Assembly: GCA_022447165.1 (NCBI GenBank)
Contig: JAKVBR010000016.1
Coordinates: 1 to 16,342, forward strand
Length of the DNA stretch: 16,342 bases
Direction: 5' to 3'
Source: Phycisphaerales bacterium
GTDB lineage: Bacteria > Planctomycetota > Phycisphaerae > Phycisphaerales > SM1A02
Part shown: one piece after another, positions 1-5,854 of the stretch
How positions within the stretch are numbered: position 1 is the stretch's first letter
How the letters are laid out: each line of letters opens with the position of its first letter
Notes under the pieces: model-generated
Seen by the model: the letters and a program-made list of their open reading frames with translations, nothing else
Told to the model about the DNA's origin: nothing
Database searches by the model: none
Program-made: the position numbers and the translations under genes

Positions 1-559
1 CTTTTGCTGCAAAATCACGTCTACGCTGTTTTTGCGTTCGACGTCGTGAGTCTGAACCACCGAGTTGTGGACCATCTTCCTCTCCGACAAGTTGAAGAAT
101 GACAAGATCTGTGCCGTCACCAAGACGATGCTTACCAATCTTGACGATGCGTGTGTAGCCACCATCTCTGTCAGCGTATCGAGGTGCAACTGCAGTCATG
201 ATGTGCTGCACAAGGCGTGGTGCCTTACGCACTTCACCATAACGGTTAAACTCGATTGAATCTTCATCTGGCAAGTCGAAGAAGTCATTATGTTTCTTTG
301 AATCTGGAACATTTGGATCAGCAACCCATGCGTGAATCTTTCGATCGTTGATGAGTTGTTCAATGCGCCGTCTTGAGTTCAAACCACCACGCTTTGCAAT
401 TGTGATAATTTTTTCAACAAATGGCTGAACAGCTTTTGCTTTTGGCATCGTTGTTTCAATCTGACCGTGTTCAAATAGACCAGCAGCGAGGTTGCGAAGC
501 ATCGCGGTACGATGTTCACTGTCGCGGCAAAGTTGTTTTCCATGGATTCTATGTCGCAT
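1..559 (-). CDS. rplQ: 50S ribosomal protein L17 (bL17), 3'-truncated by window edge
   Basis: bL17 of the large ribosomal subunit, which lines the peptide exit tunnel rim. The start MRHRIHGKQL and the later GGYTRIVKIG motif (about residues 133-142) are diagnostic. 186 codons are visible and the frame is still open at base 1, whereas E. coli L17 is only 127 residues. Compared with the E. coli layout, about 35-45 extra residues are inserted between the helix ending near residue 70 and the APRYADRDGGYTRI block. A C-terminal extension also begins after about residue 160 and becomes Arg-rich (SDSRRRTQKQRRR). It is the last gene of the alpha-operon section, as is usual, 34 nt after rpoA. The Shine-Dalgarno AAGGAG is 8 nt before the ATG, just after a 7-bp hairpin. 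The identity is certain. The roles of the insertion and tail are unknown. Confidence 0.96.
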   Translation of the reverse strand, partial: MRHRIHGKQLCRDSEHRTAMLRNLAAGLFEHGQIETTMPKAKAVQPFVEKIITIAKRGGLNSRRRIEQLINDRKIHAWVADPNVPDSKKHNDFFDLPDEDSIEFNRYGEVRKAPRLVQHIMTAVAPRYADRDGGYTRIVKIGKHRLGDGTDLVILQLVGEEDGPQLGGSDSRRRTQKQRRRDFAAK

Positions 560-574
560 GGCTGTTACTCCTTA

Positions 575-592
575 CGAGGTTATGAAACCTCG
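575..592 (-). promoter_or_regulatory. Perfect 7-bp hairpin in rpoA-rplQ spacer
   Basis: On the transcript, CGAGGTT-TCAT-AACCTCG forms a perfect 7-bp stem with a 4-nt loop. It starts one base after the rpoA stop codon and ends immediately before the rplQ Shine-Dalgarno (TAAGGAG). No U-tract follows, so it is not a classical intrinsic terminator. It could tune rplQ translation or stabilise a processed 3' end. The hairpin is read directly, but its function is inference. Confidence 0.6.
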
Positions 593-593
593 A

Positions 594-1784
594 TTATTCA
601 GTTCCTTCTTCCGAACCACCGATGAGTTCTTCAGTTGAGGATTCTTCTGTAGCACCTGAATCGTCTGTTGAAACAACTTCTGTTTCAACATCAGCAGGTT
701 CACCAATGATGAGTTCTGCATCTTCCACTGGCAATTCTTCACCAATGTCGAAAGTTGCACCTTCACCACAATCTTCCATAACGATTGTGCCGTCAACACC
801 TGGTGGAAGTTGCATACCAAGTGAAAGACTTAAATCCTCAAGCTTTCGTTTAATTTCACGAAGTGAAGTTCTTCCGAAACTTCGAAGACCAAGCAGTTCT
901 CGATCTGTCATGGAAACAAGTTGAGCTACTTTTGTAATGCATGCCATATCGAGACAGTTTGAAGATCTCACAGTGAGGTCCAATTCTGTAATTGGCATTT
1001 CTAATTTACGAATGAGTTCTTCATCGACTGCCGCCGCAGCTGCCGCTTCAGCGCTCACTAGGGATGAACCAAGTGAGTTGAATTGAACAAACGCATTGAG
1101 GTGCTTACGAAGAATCTTCGCTGACTCAACGAGACACATTTCAGGTGATACTGTGCCATCTGTCCAAATATCGAGAATCAAACGGTCAAAGTTAGTTTGT
1201 TGTCCAACACGTGTGTTTTCTACACGGTAACGGACACGTTGTACTGGGCTGTATACAGCATCGATTGGAATCTCACCAATAACTTGATCATCTTTTGTTG
1301 CATATTGTTCTGCAGCAGGAACATAACCACGGCCTCTACCGATTGTGAGTTCCATTTCAAAATCGATGGAGTCAGTGAGTGTTGCGATGACGTGATTTGG
1401 GTTGTAAACAGTGACGCTTGGGTCTGCTTCGATGAGGTCCGCTGTGACTTCACCTGGACCGCTTGCTGATAGGCGAAGGACTTTCTCTTCATCACTGTCA
1501 ACATTAACGATAAGACCTTTTACGTTAAGCACGATGTCAACCATGTCTTGCGTGACACCTTCAATTGTGCAGAATTCGTGATCAGCACCTTTTACGCGAA
1601 TTGACGTAATTGCTGAACCCTCGATACTGCTCAGAAGGATTCGTCTAAGACTATTACCAATTGTGGTACCAAAACCACGCTCAAATGGCTCAATCGTAAA
1701 ACGACCAAAAGTATCTGTCGCTGATTTTTCGTCAAGAATGACGCTTGCGGGGAGTTCTAATCCTCGCCATTTTACATGCATCAT
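594..1784 (-). CDS. rpoA: DNA-directed RNA polymerase subunit alpha
   Basis: Alpha subunit of RNA polymerase, 396 residues, longer than the usual 310-345. The N-terminal assembly domain spans about residues 1-235 and includes FERGFGTTIGNSLRRILLSS (34-53), a hallmark. An Ala-rich linker (about 244-252) leads to the alpha-CTD (about 256-324). There TVRSSNCL keeps the Arg (R273) and Asn (N276) that correspond to E. coli R265 and N268, which contact UP-element DNA. After the CTD, residues 325-396 form an acidic tail with about 23 Asp/Glu and no Lys or Arg. The ATG at 1784 is chosen because GAGGAG lies 7 nt upstream; the next codon is also ATG, so the start could be 1781. The gene lies between rpsK and rplQ, as in other alpha operons, but rpsD is missing upstream. 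A structured spacer precedes it. Confidence 0.97.
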   Translation of the reverse strand: MMHVKWRGLELPASVILDEKSATDTFGRFTIEPFERGFGTTIGNSLRRILLSSIEGSAITSIRVKGADHEFCTIEGVTQDMVDIVLNVKGLIVNVDSDEEKVLRLSASGPGEVTADLIEADPSVTVYNPNHVIATLTDSIDFEMELTIGRGRGYVPAAEQYATKDDQVIGEIPIDAVYSPVQRVRYRVENTRVGQQTNFDRLILDIWTDGTVSPEMCLVESAKILRKHLNAFVQFNSLGSSLVSAEAAAAAAVDEELIRKLEMPITELDLTVRSSNCLDMACITKVAQLVSMTDRELLGLRSFGRTSLREIKRKLEDLSLSLGMQLPPGVDGTIVMEDCGEGATFDIGEELPVEDAELIIGEPADVETEVVSTDDSGATEESSTEELIGGSEEGTE

Positions 1785-1791
1785 GATGCAT

Positions 1792-1797
1792 CTCCTC
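1792..1797 (-). promoter_or_regulatory. Ribosome binding site of rpoA
   Basis: GAGGAG on the transcript lies 7 nt before the first of two consecutive ATG codons. It is only 4 nt from the closing helix of the predicted leader structure, so folding could affect its access. The two tandem ATGs make the exact first residue uncertain. Confidence 0.7.
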
Positions 1798-1801
1798 TAA
1801 C

Positions 1802-1862
1802 TAAGGCAGTGGCGTTAGCCAAACTTCGCTTCCTATGAATCGGAATGATGTGAGCTGCCTTA
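1802..1862 (-). promoter_or_regulatory. Predicted three-way-junction RNA leader of rpoA
   Basis: In the rpsK-rpoA spacer, the transcript strands TAAGGCAG (1855-1862) and CTGCCTTA (1802-1809) form a perfect 8-bp closing helix around 45 nt. Inside are TTCC-GATTCATA-GGAA (1830-1845, 4 bp) and TGGC-TAAC-GCCA (1810-1821, 4 bp). The latter abuts the closing helix with no unpaired base, which allows coaxial stacking. The structure ends 4 nt before the rpoA Shine-Dalgarno. The pairings are read directly. A role in translational control is inference, and covariation in relatives would be the test. Confidence 0.5.
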
Positions 1863-1876
1863 TCTCACAACACCCA

Positions 1877-1891
1877 TCTCGTAGGGCGAGA
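1877..1891 (-). promoter_or_regulatory. 5-bp hairpin after rpsK stop codon
   Basis: TCTCG-CCCTA-CGAGA on the transcript forms a perfect 5-bp stem with a 5-nt loop, 9 nt after the rpsK stop. It precedes the larger predicted rpoA leader fold, and the two may belong to one RNA element. No U-run follows, so a terminator is unlikely. Confidence 0.4.
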
Positions 1892-1900
1892 CAATGTCAA

Positions 1901-2272
1901 TTAAACACGGCGCTGCTTTGGTGGACGGCAACCGTTGAATGGGATTGGCGTATGATCTTCTACCGCTGTGATTTGAAGACCGTTTTGCTCTAGGGAAGTC
2001 ACTGCTGAGTCTCTGCCTGAACCAGGACCTTTGACGTGAACTTCAACTTCAGTAACGCCCATGCGTCGACCCTTAAGTGCTACTTTTTCTGCAGCTCGTG
2101 CTGCAGCAAACGGCGTTGCTTTTCGTGCACCTTTGAATCCAACTGTCCCTGCTGAATCCCAACAAAGTGTTTCACCACTCAAATCTGTCATCGTGATGAT
2201 CGTGTTGTTGAAAGTCGCCTTTACGTGGACGATTGCTTTACCAATGTTCTTTCTTACTTTTTTCTTAGCCAT
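1901..2272 (-). CDS. rpsK: 30S ribosomal protein S11 (uS11)
   Basis: uS11 of the small-subunit platform, next to the 3' end of 16S rRNA and the mRNA exit. Its 123 residues are close to the family norm of about 129, with a short N-terminus (MAKKKVRKNIGKAIVHVKAT). Family blocks visible are FNNTIITMTDLSG, SAGTVGFKGARKATPFAA, VKGPGSGRDSA and the C-terminal DHTPIPFNGCRPPKQRRV. The Shine-Dalgarno AAGGA is upstream of the ATG. It follows rpsM after a spacer of 111 nt, unusually long for this operon and carrying two hairpins. It precedes rpoA directly, where many bacteria have rpsD. Confidence 0.98.
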   Translation of the reverse strand: MAKKKVRKNIGKAIVHVKATFNNTIITMTDLSGETLCWDSAGTVGFKGARKATPFAAARAAEKVALKGRRMGVTEVEVHVKGPGSGRDSAVTSLEQNGLQITAVEDHTPIPFNGCRPPKQRRV

Positions 2273-2309
2273 GATTTCTCATTTCCTTTTCGCTCATGCG
2301 ATTCCTGAA

Positions 2310-2343
2310 TCTCTGAACCAATATTCTCTGAAACTGTTCAGAG
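2310..2343 (-). promoter_or_regulatory. rpsM-rpsK spacer hairpin with duplicated pairing strand
   Basis: CTCTGAA-CAGT-TTCAGAG (2326-2343) is a perfect 7-bp hairpin on the transcript. The octamer TTCAGAGA then recurs 15 nt further on (2310-2317), so the 5' arm has two possible partners. That is the layout of a two-state RNA switch, although it may be chance. No U-tract follows. The repeat and pairing are read directly; switching is inference. Confidence 0.45.
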
Positions 2344-2353
2344 GAACCTTGCG

Positions 2354-2380
2354 ACACATGCTGAAACACTCAGCATGTGT
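2354..2380 (-). promoter_or_regulatory. Perfect 11-bp hairpin after rpsM stop codon
   Basis: ACACATGCTGA-GTGTT-TCAGCATGTGT on the transcript gives an uninterrupted 11-bp stem with a GUGUU loop, 3 nt after the rpsM stop. It is the strongest inverted repeat in the window. No U-tract follows, so intrinsic termination is unlikely. Processing, mRNA stabilisation or a protein-binding site are more plausible. The same pentaloop occurs in the rpsJ leader hairpin. Confidence 0.65.
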
Positions 2381-2383
2381 GGT

Positions 2384-2761
2384 TTAACCCTTCACGCCCT
2401 TCTTACCAGCAACAGTCTTCTTACGACCCTTACGAGTACGAGCGTTACAACGAGTGCGTTGACCGCGTACAGGTAAGCCCTTACGGTGACGTTCGCCACG
2501 ATAGGAACGAATGTCTCTCAATCGTTGAATGTTCTGTTGAATTTGACGTCGAAGCGAGCCCTCTACGATGAGATTCGCATCGATGTAACCAGCAATTCGA
2601 CCAACTTCATCATCAGAAAGGTCTCGAGCTTTTGTGTCTGGGTCAATGTCCATTTCCTTCAGAATGTCGTCAGCCGTTTGTGGACCAACGCCATAAATGT
2701 ATCGAAGTGAATATCGAACCTTCTTGTTTTCTGGAATGTCTACGCCTGCAATACGTGGCAT
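2384..2761 (-). CDS. rpsM: 30S ribosomal protein S13 (uS13)
   Basis: uS13 of the 30S head, which contacts the P-site tRNA and forms inter-subunit bridges. It has 125 residues, near the usual 118-125. Diagnostic segments are MPRIAGVDIPENKKVRYSL at the start, YIYGVGPQTADDIL (helix-two-turn-helix region), the RSYRGERHRKGLPVRGQRT block and a basic C-terminal tail (TRKGRKKTVAGKKGVKG). The Shine-Dalgarno AGGAG is close to the ATG. Order after rpmJ is conserved. A perfect 11-bp hairpin follows its stop codon. Confidence 0.98.
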   Translation of the reverse strand: MPRIAGVDIPENKKVRYSLRYIYGVGPQTADDILKEMDIDPDTKARDLSDDEVGRIAGYIDANLIVEGSLRRQIQQNIQRLRDIRSYRGERHRKGLPVRGQRTRCNARTRKGRKKTVAGKKGVKG

Positions 2762-2772
2762 GGTGTTCTCCT

Positions 2773-2784
2773 GCCCTTCGGGGC
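2773..2784 (-). other. Short GC stem between rpmJ and rpsM
   Basis: GCCC-CGAA-GGGC on the transcript forms a 4-bp GC stem with a 4-nt loop, between the rpmJ stop and the rpsM Shine-Dalgarno. It is small and may be incidental, but it fits the pattern of hairpins between stop codon and ribosome binding site seen elsewhere in this operon. Confidence 0.3.
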
Positions 2785-2793
2785 TTTATCTTC

Positions 2794-2910
2794 TTAGCCC
2801 TGACGAGTCTTTAACCGTGGGTTCTTCTTGTTAATGACATATCGTTTGCCTTTTCGTATAACGATCTGGCAATCTTTTGTTCTTCTTTTGATACTACTTT
2901 TTACTTTCAT
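2794..2910 (-). CDS. rpmJ: 50S ribosomal protein L36 (bL36), zinc-free form
   Basis: bL36, the smallest large-subunit protein, 38 residues as expected: starts MKVKSSIKRRTKDCQIVIRK and ends KNPRLKTRQG. The position between infA and rpsM is the conserved one. Canonical bL36 binds zinc through Cys11, Cys14, Cys27 and His33. Here only Cys14 remains and the other positions are Thr11, Asn27 and Leu33, so a normal zinc site cannot form. A GGGAG ribosome binding site lies 8-10 nt before the ATG. The gene is too short for many ORF finders. Identity is certain from ends, length and context; zinc-independence is inferred from the missing ligands. Confidence 0.95.
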   Translation of the reverse strand: MKVKSSIKRRTKDCQIVIRKGKRYVINKKNPRLKTRQG

Positions 2911-2936
2911 AATGTTTTGCTCCCTGATTGAAGGGT

Positions 2937-3152
2937 TTAGTGTCTGTAAGTAATTCTTCCTTTAGTCATGTCGTACGGGCTAATCTCTACGATGACTTTG
3001 TCACCGGGCAAAATGCGAATGTAGAACCTTCTCATTTTTCCGCTGATGTAGGCAAGAATCTCATGCCCATTTTCAAGCTTCACTTTAAAGCGAGCGTCAG
3101 GCAATGCTTCTATAACTTCAGCGTCGAGTTTGATCTTTTCTTCTTTCGCCAT
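2937..3152 (-). CDS. infA: Translation initiation factor IF-1
   Basis: IF-1 is a single OB-fold protein that binds the 30S A site during initiation and works with IF-2 and IF-3. Its 71 residues match the family length. MAKEEKIKLDAEVIEALPDA at the start and the LENGHEILAYISGKMRR and YIRILPGDKVIVE blocks are typical, as is the ending YDMTKGRITYRH. AAGGA lies 6 nt before the ATG. It follows secY by only 9 nt, without the adk and map genes that separate them in many bacteria, and precedes rpmJ. Confidence 0.98.
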   Translation of the reverse strand: MAKEEKIKLDAEVIEALPDARFKVKLENGHEILAYISGKMRRFYIRILPGDKVIVEISPYDMTKGRITYRH

Positions 3153-3161
3153 CCGTGTTCC

Positions 3162-4589
3162 TTATGCTCCACTTGGACTCCGTGATACGCCTCCACCGCT
3201 TCGGCTACCCTTAACTGGTGCATCATGGAACCCTTTGTAGTTTCTCATGAGCAGGTTCGCTTCAATTCGTTGAATGAGGTCAAGACCAACACTGACAACG
3301 ATGAGTAAGCCCGTACCACCTAAGAATGATGAGACGAAGAATGGAATTTGCATTTCTTTCGATACGATTGAAGGAATGACTGCGATGACTGCAAGGAAGC
3401 CAGCACCGACATATGTAATTCGTTCAACAACTGTTTCTAGATACTCAGCAGTTCGTGGTCCAGGTCTTAGACCAGGGATAAACGAACCGTTGTCTCTGAG
3501 TTGTCTTGCCATATCCTCAGGACTAAAGACGATGGTCGTCCAGAAGTAACTGAAGAAGTAAATCAATGTAATCTCAAGCACAATGTATGGATACTCACCC
3601 ATTTGGAATTGTGAATTGAGGAAGGTTGTTGTTGTAATCCACCACGATGCAGTGTCAGGTGACGCTGAAGCGGACGTTTGCAAGTAGCCAAAGAATGCTG
3701 ATGGGAAAATCAACAAGGAACTTGCAAAGATGATTGGCATCACACCTGCGTGATTAACGCGAAGTGGCAAGTAGTGCTTTGCACCACCGTATGTCTTACG
3801 ACCACGTGTATGGCGCGCTTGCTGAATAGGGATTCTTCGTTGAGCAACTGTAATCAAAATCGCTCCAGCAACAACAAAGATGAATGCACCAATGAGGAAG
3901 CCAGCACCAAGAATACCAATGTGACCACCGACAGATTGTTGGGATGTGTCAAAGTTTTCCCAGACCCACATGATCGCACGCGGCATCTGAGCAATGATGC
4001 CCGCTGTCAAAATGAGCGAGACGCCGTTTCCGATGCCGTACTTGTCAATCTGCTCACCGAGCCACATGAGGAAGATACTACCTGCAGTGAGTGCTGTAAC
4101 ACCTGCAATGTAGAACAAGAGCATGCCACCTGGAGTCATAAACTCTGGTTTGAGCAAGCCTTGTGAAACGATAAATTTCAACCACATCAACGATTGAATG
4201 AAACACATCGCAACTGTTGCGTAACGAGTCCATTCTGTGATTTTTGCTTGGCCTGAAGCACCTTCCTTTTTCAATTCTTGCAACCGTGGCATGACGGATT
4301 GGAGCAATTGGAAGATAATCGATGCAGTAATGTACGGCATGATGCCTAAGCCAAAGATCGTTGATTGCGAGAACGAACCACCAGAGAAGATGGAAGCATA
4401 GTCAAGGAACTTGCCCCAACCACTTGCACTCTCAGATGCCTTCTGTGCTGCTTCAACCATTTGTTGTTGGTTGACACCAGCGAGTGGAATCCAGAAACCA
4501 ATGCGATAGATAATCAGCATTGTGAGTGTAAAGAACACTCGATTGCGGAGTTCTGGAATCCTAAAGATGTTAAAGATTGCTGAAAGCAT
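3162..4589 (-). CDS. secY: Protein translocase channel subunit SecY
   Basis: Pore-forming subunit of the SecYEG translocon in the inner membrane, which passes unfolded proteins from SecA or the ribosome. Ten membrane segments can be placed at about residues 18-37, 78-98, 121-141, 153-176, 185-204, 225-249, 281-301, 334-355, 392-410 and 418-438. A plug-like segment with FSGGSFSQ lies near 68-75. The cytosolic loop with AQRRIPIQQARH (249-260) and the loop with IPGLRPG (371-377), both contact sites for ribosome or SecA, are conserved. At 475 residues it is somewhat longer than the usual 430-445. The extra length is mainly in the first periplasmic loop, the loop near 303-333, and a Gly/Ser-rich C-terminus. 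It follows rplO by 9 nt with AAGGA before the ATG. Confidence 0.97.
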   Translation of the reverse strand: MLSAIFNIFRIPELRNRVFFTLTMLIIYRIGFWIPLAGVNQQQMVEAAQKASESASGWGKFLDYASIFSGGSFSQSTIFGLGIMPYITASIIFQLLQSVMPRLQELKKEGASGQAKITEWTRYATVAMCFIQSLMWLKFIVSQGLLKPEFMTPGGMLLFYIAGVTALTAGSIFLMWLGEQIDKYGIGNGVSLILTAGIIAQMPRAIMWVWENFDTSQQSVGGHIGILGAGFLIGAFIFVVAGAILITVAQRRIPIQQARHTRGRKTYGGAKHYLPLRVNHAGVMPIIFASSLLIFPSAFFGYLQTSASASPDTASWWITTTTFLNSQFQMGEYPYIVLEITLIYFFSYFWTTIVFSPEDMARQLRDNGSFIPGLRPGPRTAEYLETVVERITYVGAGFLAVIAVIPSIVSKEMQIPFFVSSFLGGTGLLIVVSVGLDLIQRIEANLLMRNYKGFHDAPVKGSRSGGGVSRSPSGA

Positions 4590-4598
4590 TCTTATTCC

Positions 4599-5237
4599 TT
4601 ATTCATCACCTTCTGAATCGTCACTTGCTTCTGCTTCAGGAGTTTCAGGAGCACTTTCTTCTTGTGGTGCTTCTTGCACTTCTGGTGCTTCTTCTTGTAC
4701 GACTTCTGGAGTTTCTTCAGGAGCTTCAGTCACTGCTTCTGCAGGAGCTGCCTTCTTCACTTTACGATCTGCACGGACCCATTTCTTTTTCTCGATGATG
4801 GTGACTTTGCCGCCTGCATCTTCGATCTTCTTTTGTGCTGAAGTTGAAACTTTGTCTGCTGTAATAGTCAGTGCAATTGACAACTCGCCCTGGCCGAGAA
4901 TCTTGATTGGATTCTTGAAGTTGCGGACGAGCCCTTTTTCAACAAGTGCAACAACATCGACGGAGTCACCCTTTTCAAATCGTTCTTGCAGTGAAGATAC
5001 ATTGACTATTGAGTAAACGGTCTTGAAATCAGCATTAGAAAAACCGCGTTTTGGGATTCTTCTGAAGTACTGCATTTGACCACCTTCAAATCCAGGTCTA
5101 CGTGAGTAGCCAGAACGTGAGCCCGCACCTTTGTGCCCGCGACCACTGGTCTTGCCTACACCGCTACCGCGACCTCGACCGACTCGTTTGCGGGCTTTAT
5201 ACTTACCCGCTTTTTCTGTTATCTCATGAATCATCAT
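4599..5237 (-). CDS. rplO: 50S ribosomal protein L15 (uL15) with acidic C-terminal tail
   Basis: uL15 is an early-assembling large-subunit protein. Residues 1-162 are the normal protein: the Gly/Arg-rich N-terminal extension (RKRVGRGRGSGVGKTSGRGHKG), then RPGFEGGQMQYFRRIPKRGF and a C-terminal domain with VTIIEKKKWVRADRKVKK. The family is usually about 145-150 residues. Here residues 163-212 form a Glu/Ala/Pro-rich tail with no Lys or Arg, odd for an RNA-binding protein. Two ATGs are in tandem; the first is 9 nt from GGAG and is preferred. It directly follows rpsE with no rpmD (L30) between, and precedes secY. Confidence 0.97.
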   Translation of the reverse strand: MMIHEITEKAGKYKARKRVGRGRGSGVGKTSGRGHKGAGSRSGYSRRPGFEGGQMQYFRRIPKRGFSNADFKTVYSIVNVSSLQERFEKGDSVDVVALVEKGLVRNFKNPIKILGQGELSIALTITADKVSTSAQKKIEDAGGKVTIIEKKKWVRADRKVKKAAPAEAVTEAPEETPEVVQEEAPEVQEAPQEESAPETPEAEASDDSEGDE

Positions 5238-5264
5238 GACAGTGTTCTCCTACATCAACCGCAG

Positions 5265-5840
5265 TTATTCTGCTGCTGCCTCTGCGTGTGTTGTTTCTAC
5301 TTGTTCGACTTGGACAGCTTCGTGAGCTTCTTCAGCGTGAGTCTTTTCAATGCTGACTTTTCGAAGTGCTTCAACTTGCTTTCGACTTCTGAGTTGCTCA
5401 AGACCATTCATCACAGCCTTAGTCAGATTTTTGTTGTTTGTTGAACCATATGCCTTTGAAAGACAGTCCTTCACACCAACAAGGTCAAGCACGGCACGAA
5501 CTGCTGCACCTGCGATAACACCTGTACCTGGTGATGCTGGAACTAAGCGAACGCTACATGCACCAAATCGACCAGTGACTTCATGTGGAATCGTTGTTCC
5601 AGTCAGTGGGAATGGACGCATCGCACGCTTTGCTTTCTTTTGGGCTTTCTCAATTGCATTTGGCACTTGGTTTGCTTTGCCATAACCAAGACCAACTTTG
5701 CCTTTGCGGTCGCCACAGACAATCATTGCTGAGAAACTGAATCGACGACCACCTTTTACGGTCGCTGCAGTTCGGTAGACACCGACTGTGTTCGATTCAA
5801 TGCCGCTTCTATCTTCTTCGTAATTCTTATCCATCGTCAT
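5265..5840 (-). CDS. rpsE: 30S ribosomal protein S5 (uS5)
   Basis: uS5 sits on the solvent side of the 30S near the mRNA entry and influences decoding fidelity. The N-terminal dsRNA-binding-like domain includes TVKGGRRFSFSAMIVCGD (about 27-44) and GKVGLGYGKANQVPNAI. The C-terminal domain includes RLVPASPGTGVIAGAAVRAV (about 98-117). At 191 residues it exceeds the E. coli protein (167); the excess is a Glu/Ala/His-rich tail (about 166-191). Start choice: M1 is 3 nt from AAGG, while M3 (ATG at 5832-5834) is 9 nt from it, so the true start may be two codons downstream. It is followed by rplO after 27 nt. Confidence 0.97.
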   Translation of the reverse strand: MTMDKNYEEDRSGIESNTVGVYRTAATVKGGRRFSFSAMIVCGDRKGKVGLGYGKANQVPNAIEKAQKKAKRAMRPFPLTGTTIPHEVTGRFGACSVRLVPASPGTGVIAGAAVRAVLDLVGVKDCLSKAYGSTNNKNLTKAVMNGLEQLRSRKQVEALRKVSIEKTHAEEAHEAVQVEQVETTHAEAAAE

Positions 5841-5854
5841 TTACCTTAAGTTTC

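Noticed and set aside
622..924. 100-codon Ser-rich plus-strand frame opposite rpoA
   Set aside because: Complement of the acidic RpoA tail codons (GAA/GAT/GAG read as TTC/ATC/CTC shifts); no independent gene signals.
1895..1900. TTGACA on the minus strand directly after the rpsK stop, a possible -35 for rpoA
   Set aside because: No acceptable -10 hexamer occurs 16-18 nt downstream, so it is not called as a promoter.
2354..2380. Reading the rpsM-rpsK hairpin as an intrinsic terminator
   Set aside because: No U-tract follows the stem, and essential genes rpsK and rpoA lie downstream with no promoter visible in between.
3750..4166. 138-codon plus-strand frame opposite secY
   Set aside because: Antisense shadow of a conserved membrane protein; Cys/Thr/Asn-rich composition with no recognisable domain.
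4522..5016. 164-codon plus-strand frame, Ser/Ala-rich, opposite rplO and the start of secY
   Set aside because: It is antisense to two certain genes. Its Ser/Ala/Thr repeats are the complement of the Glu/Ala/Pro tail codons of L15, and no ribosome binding site or promoter is seen.
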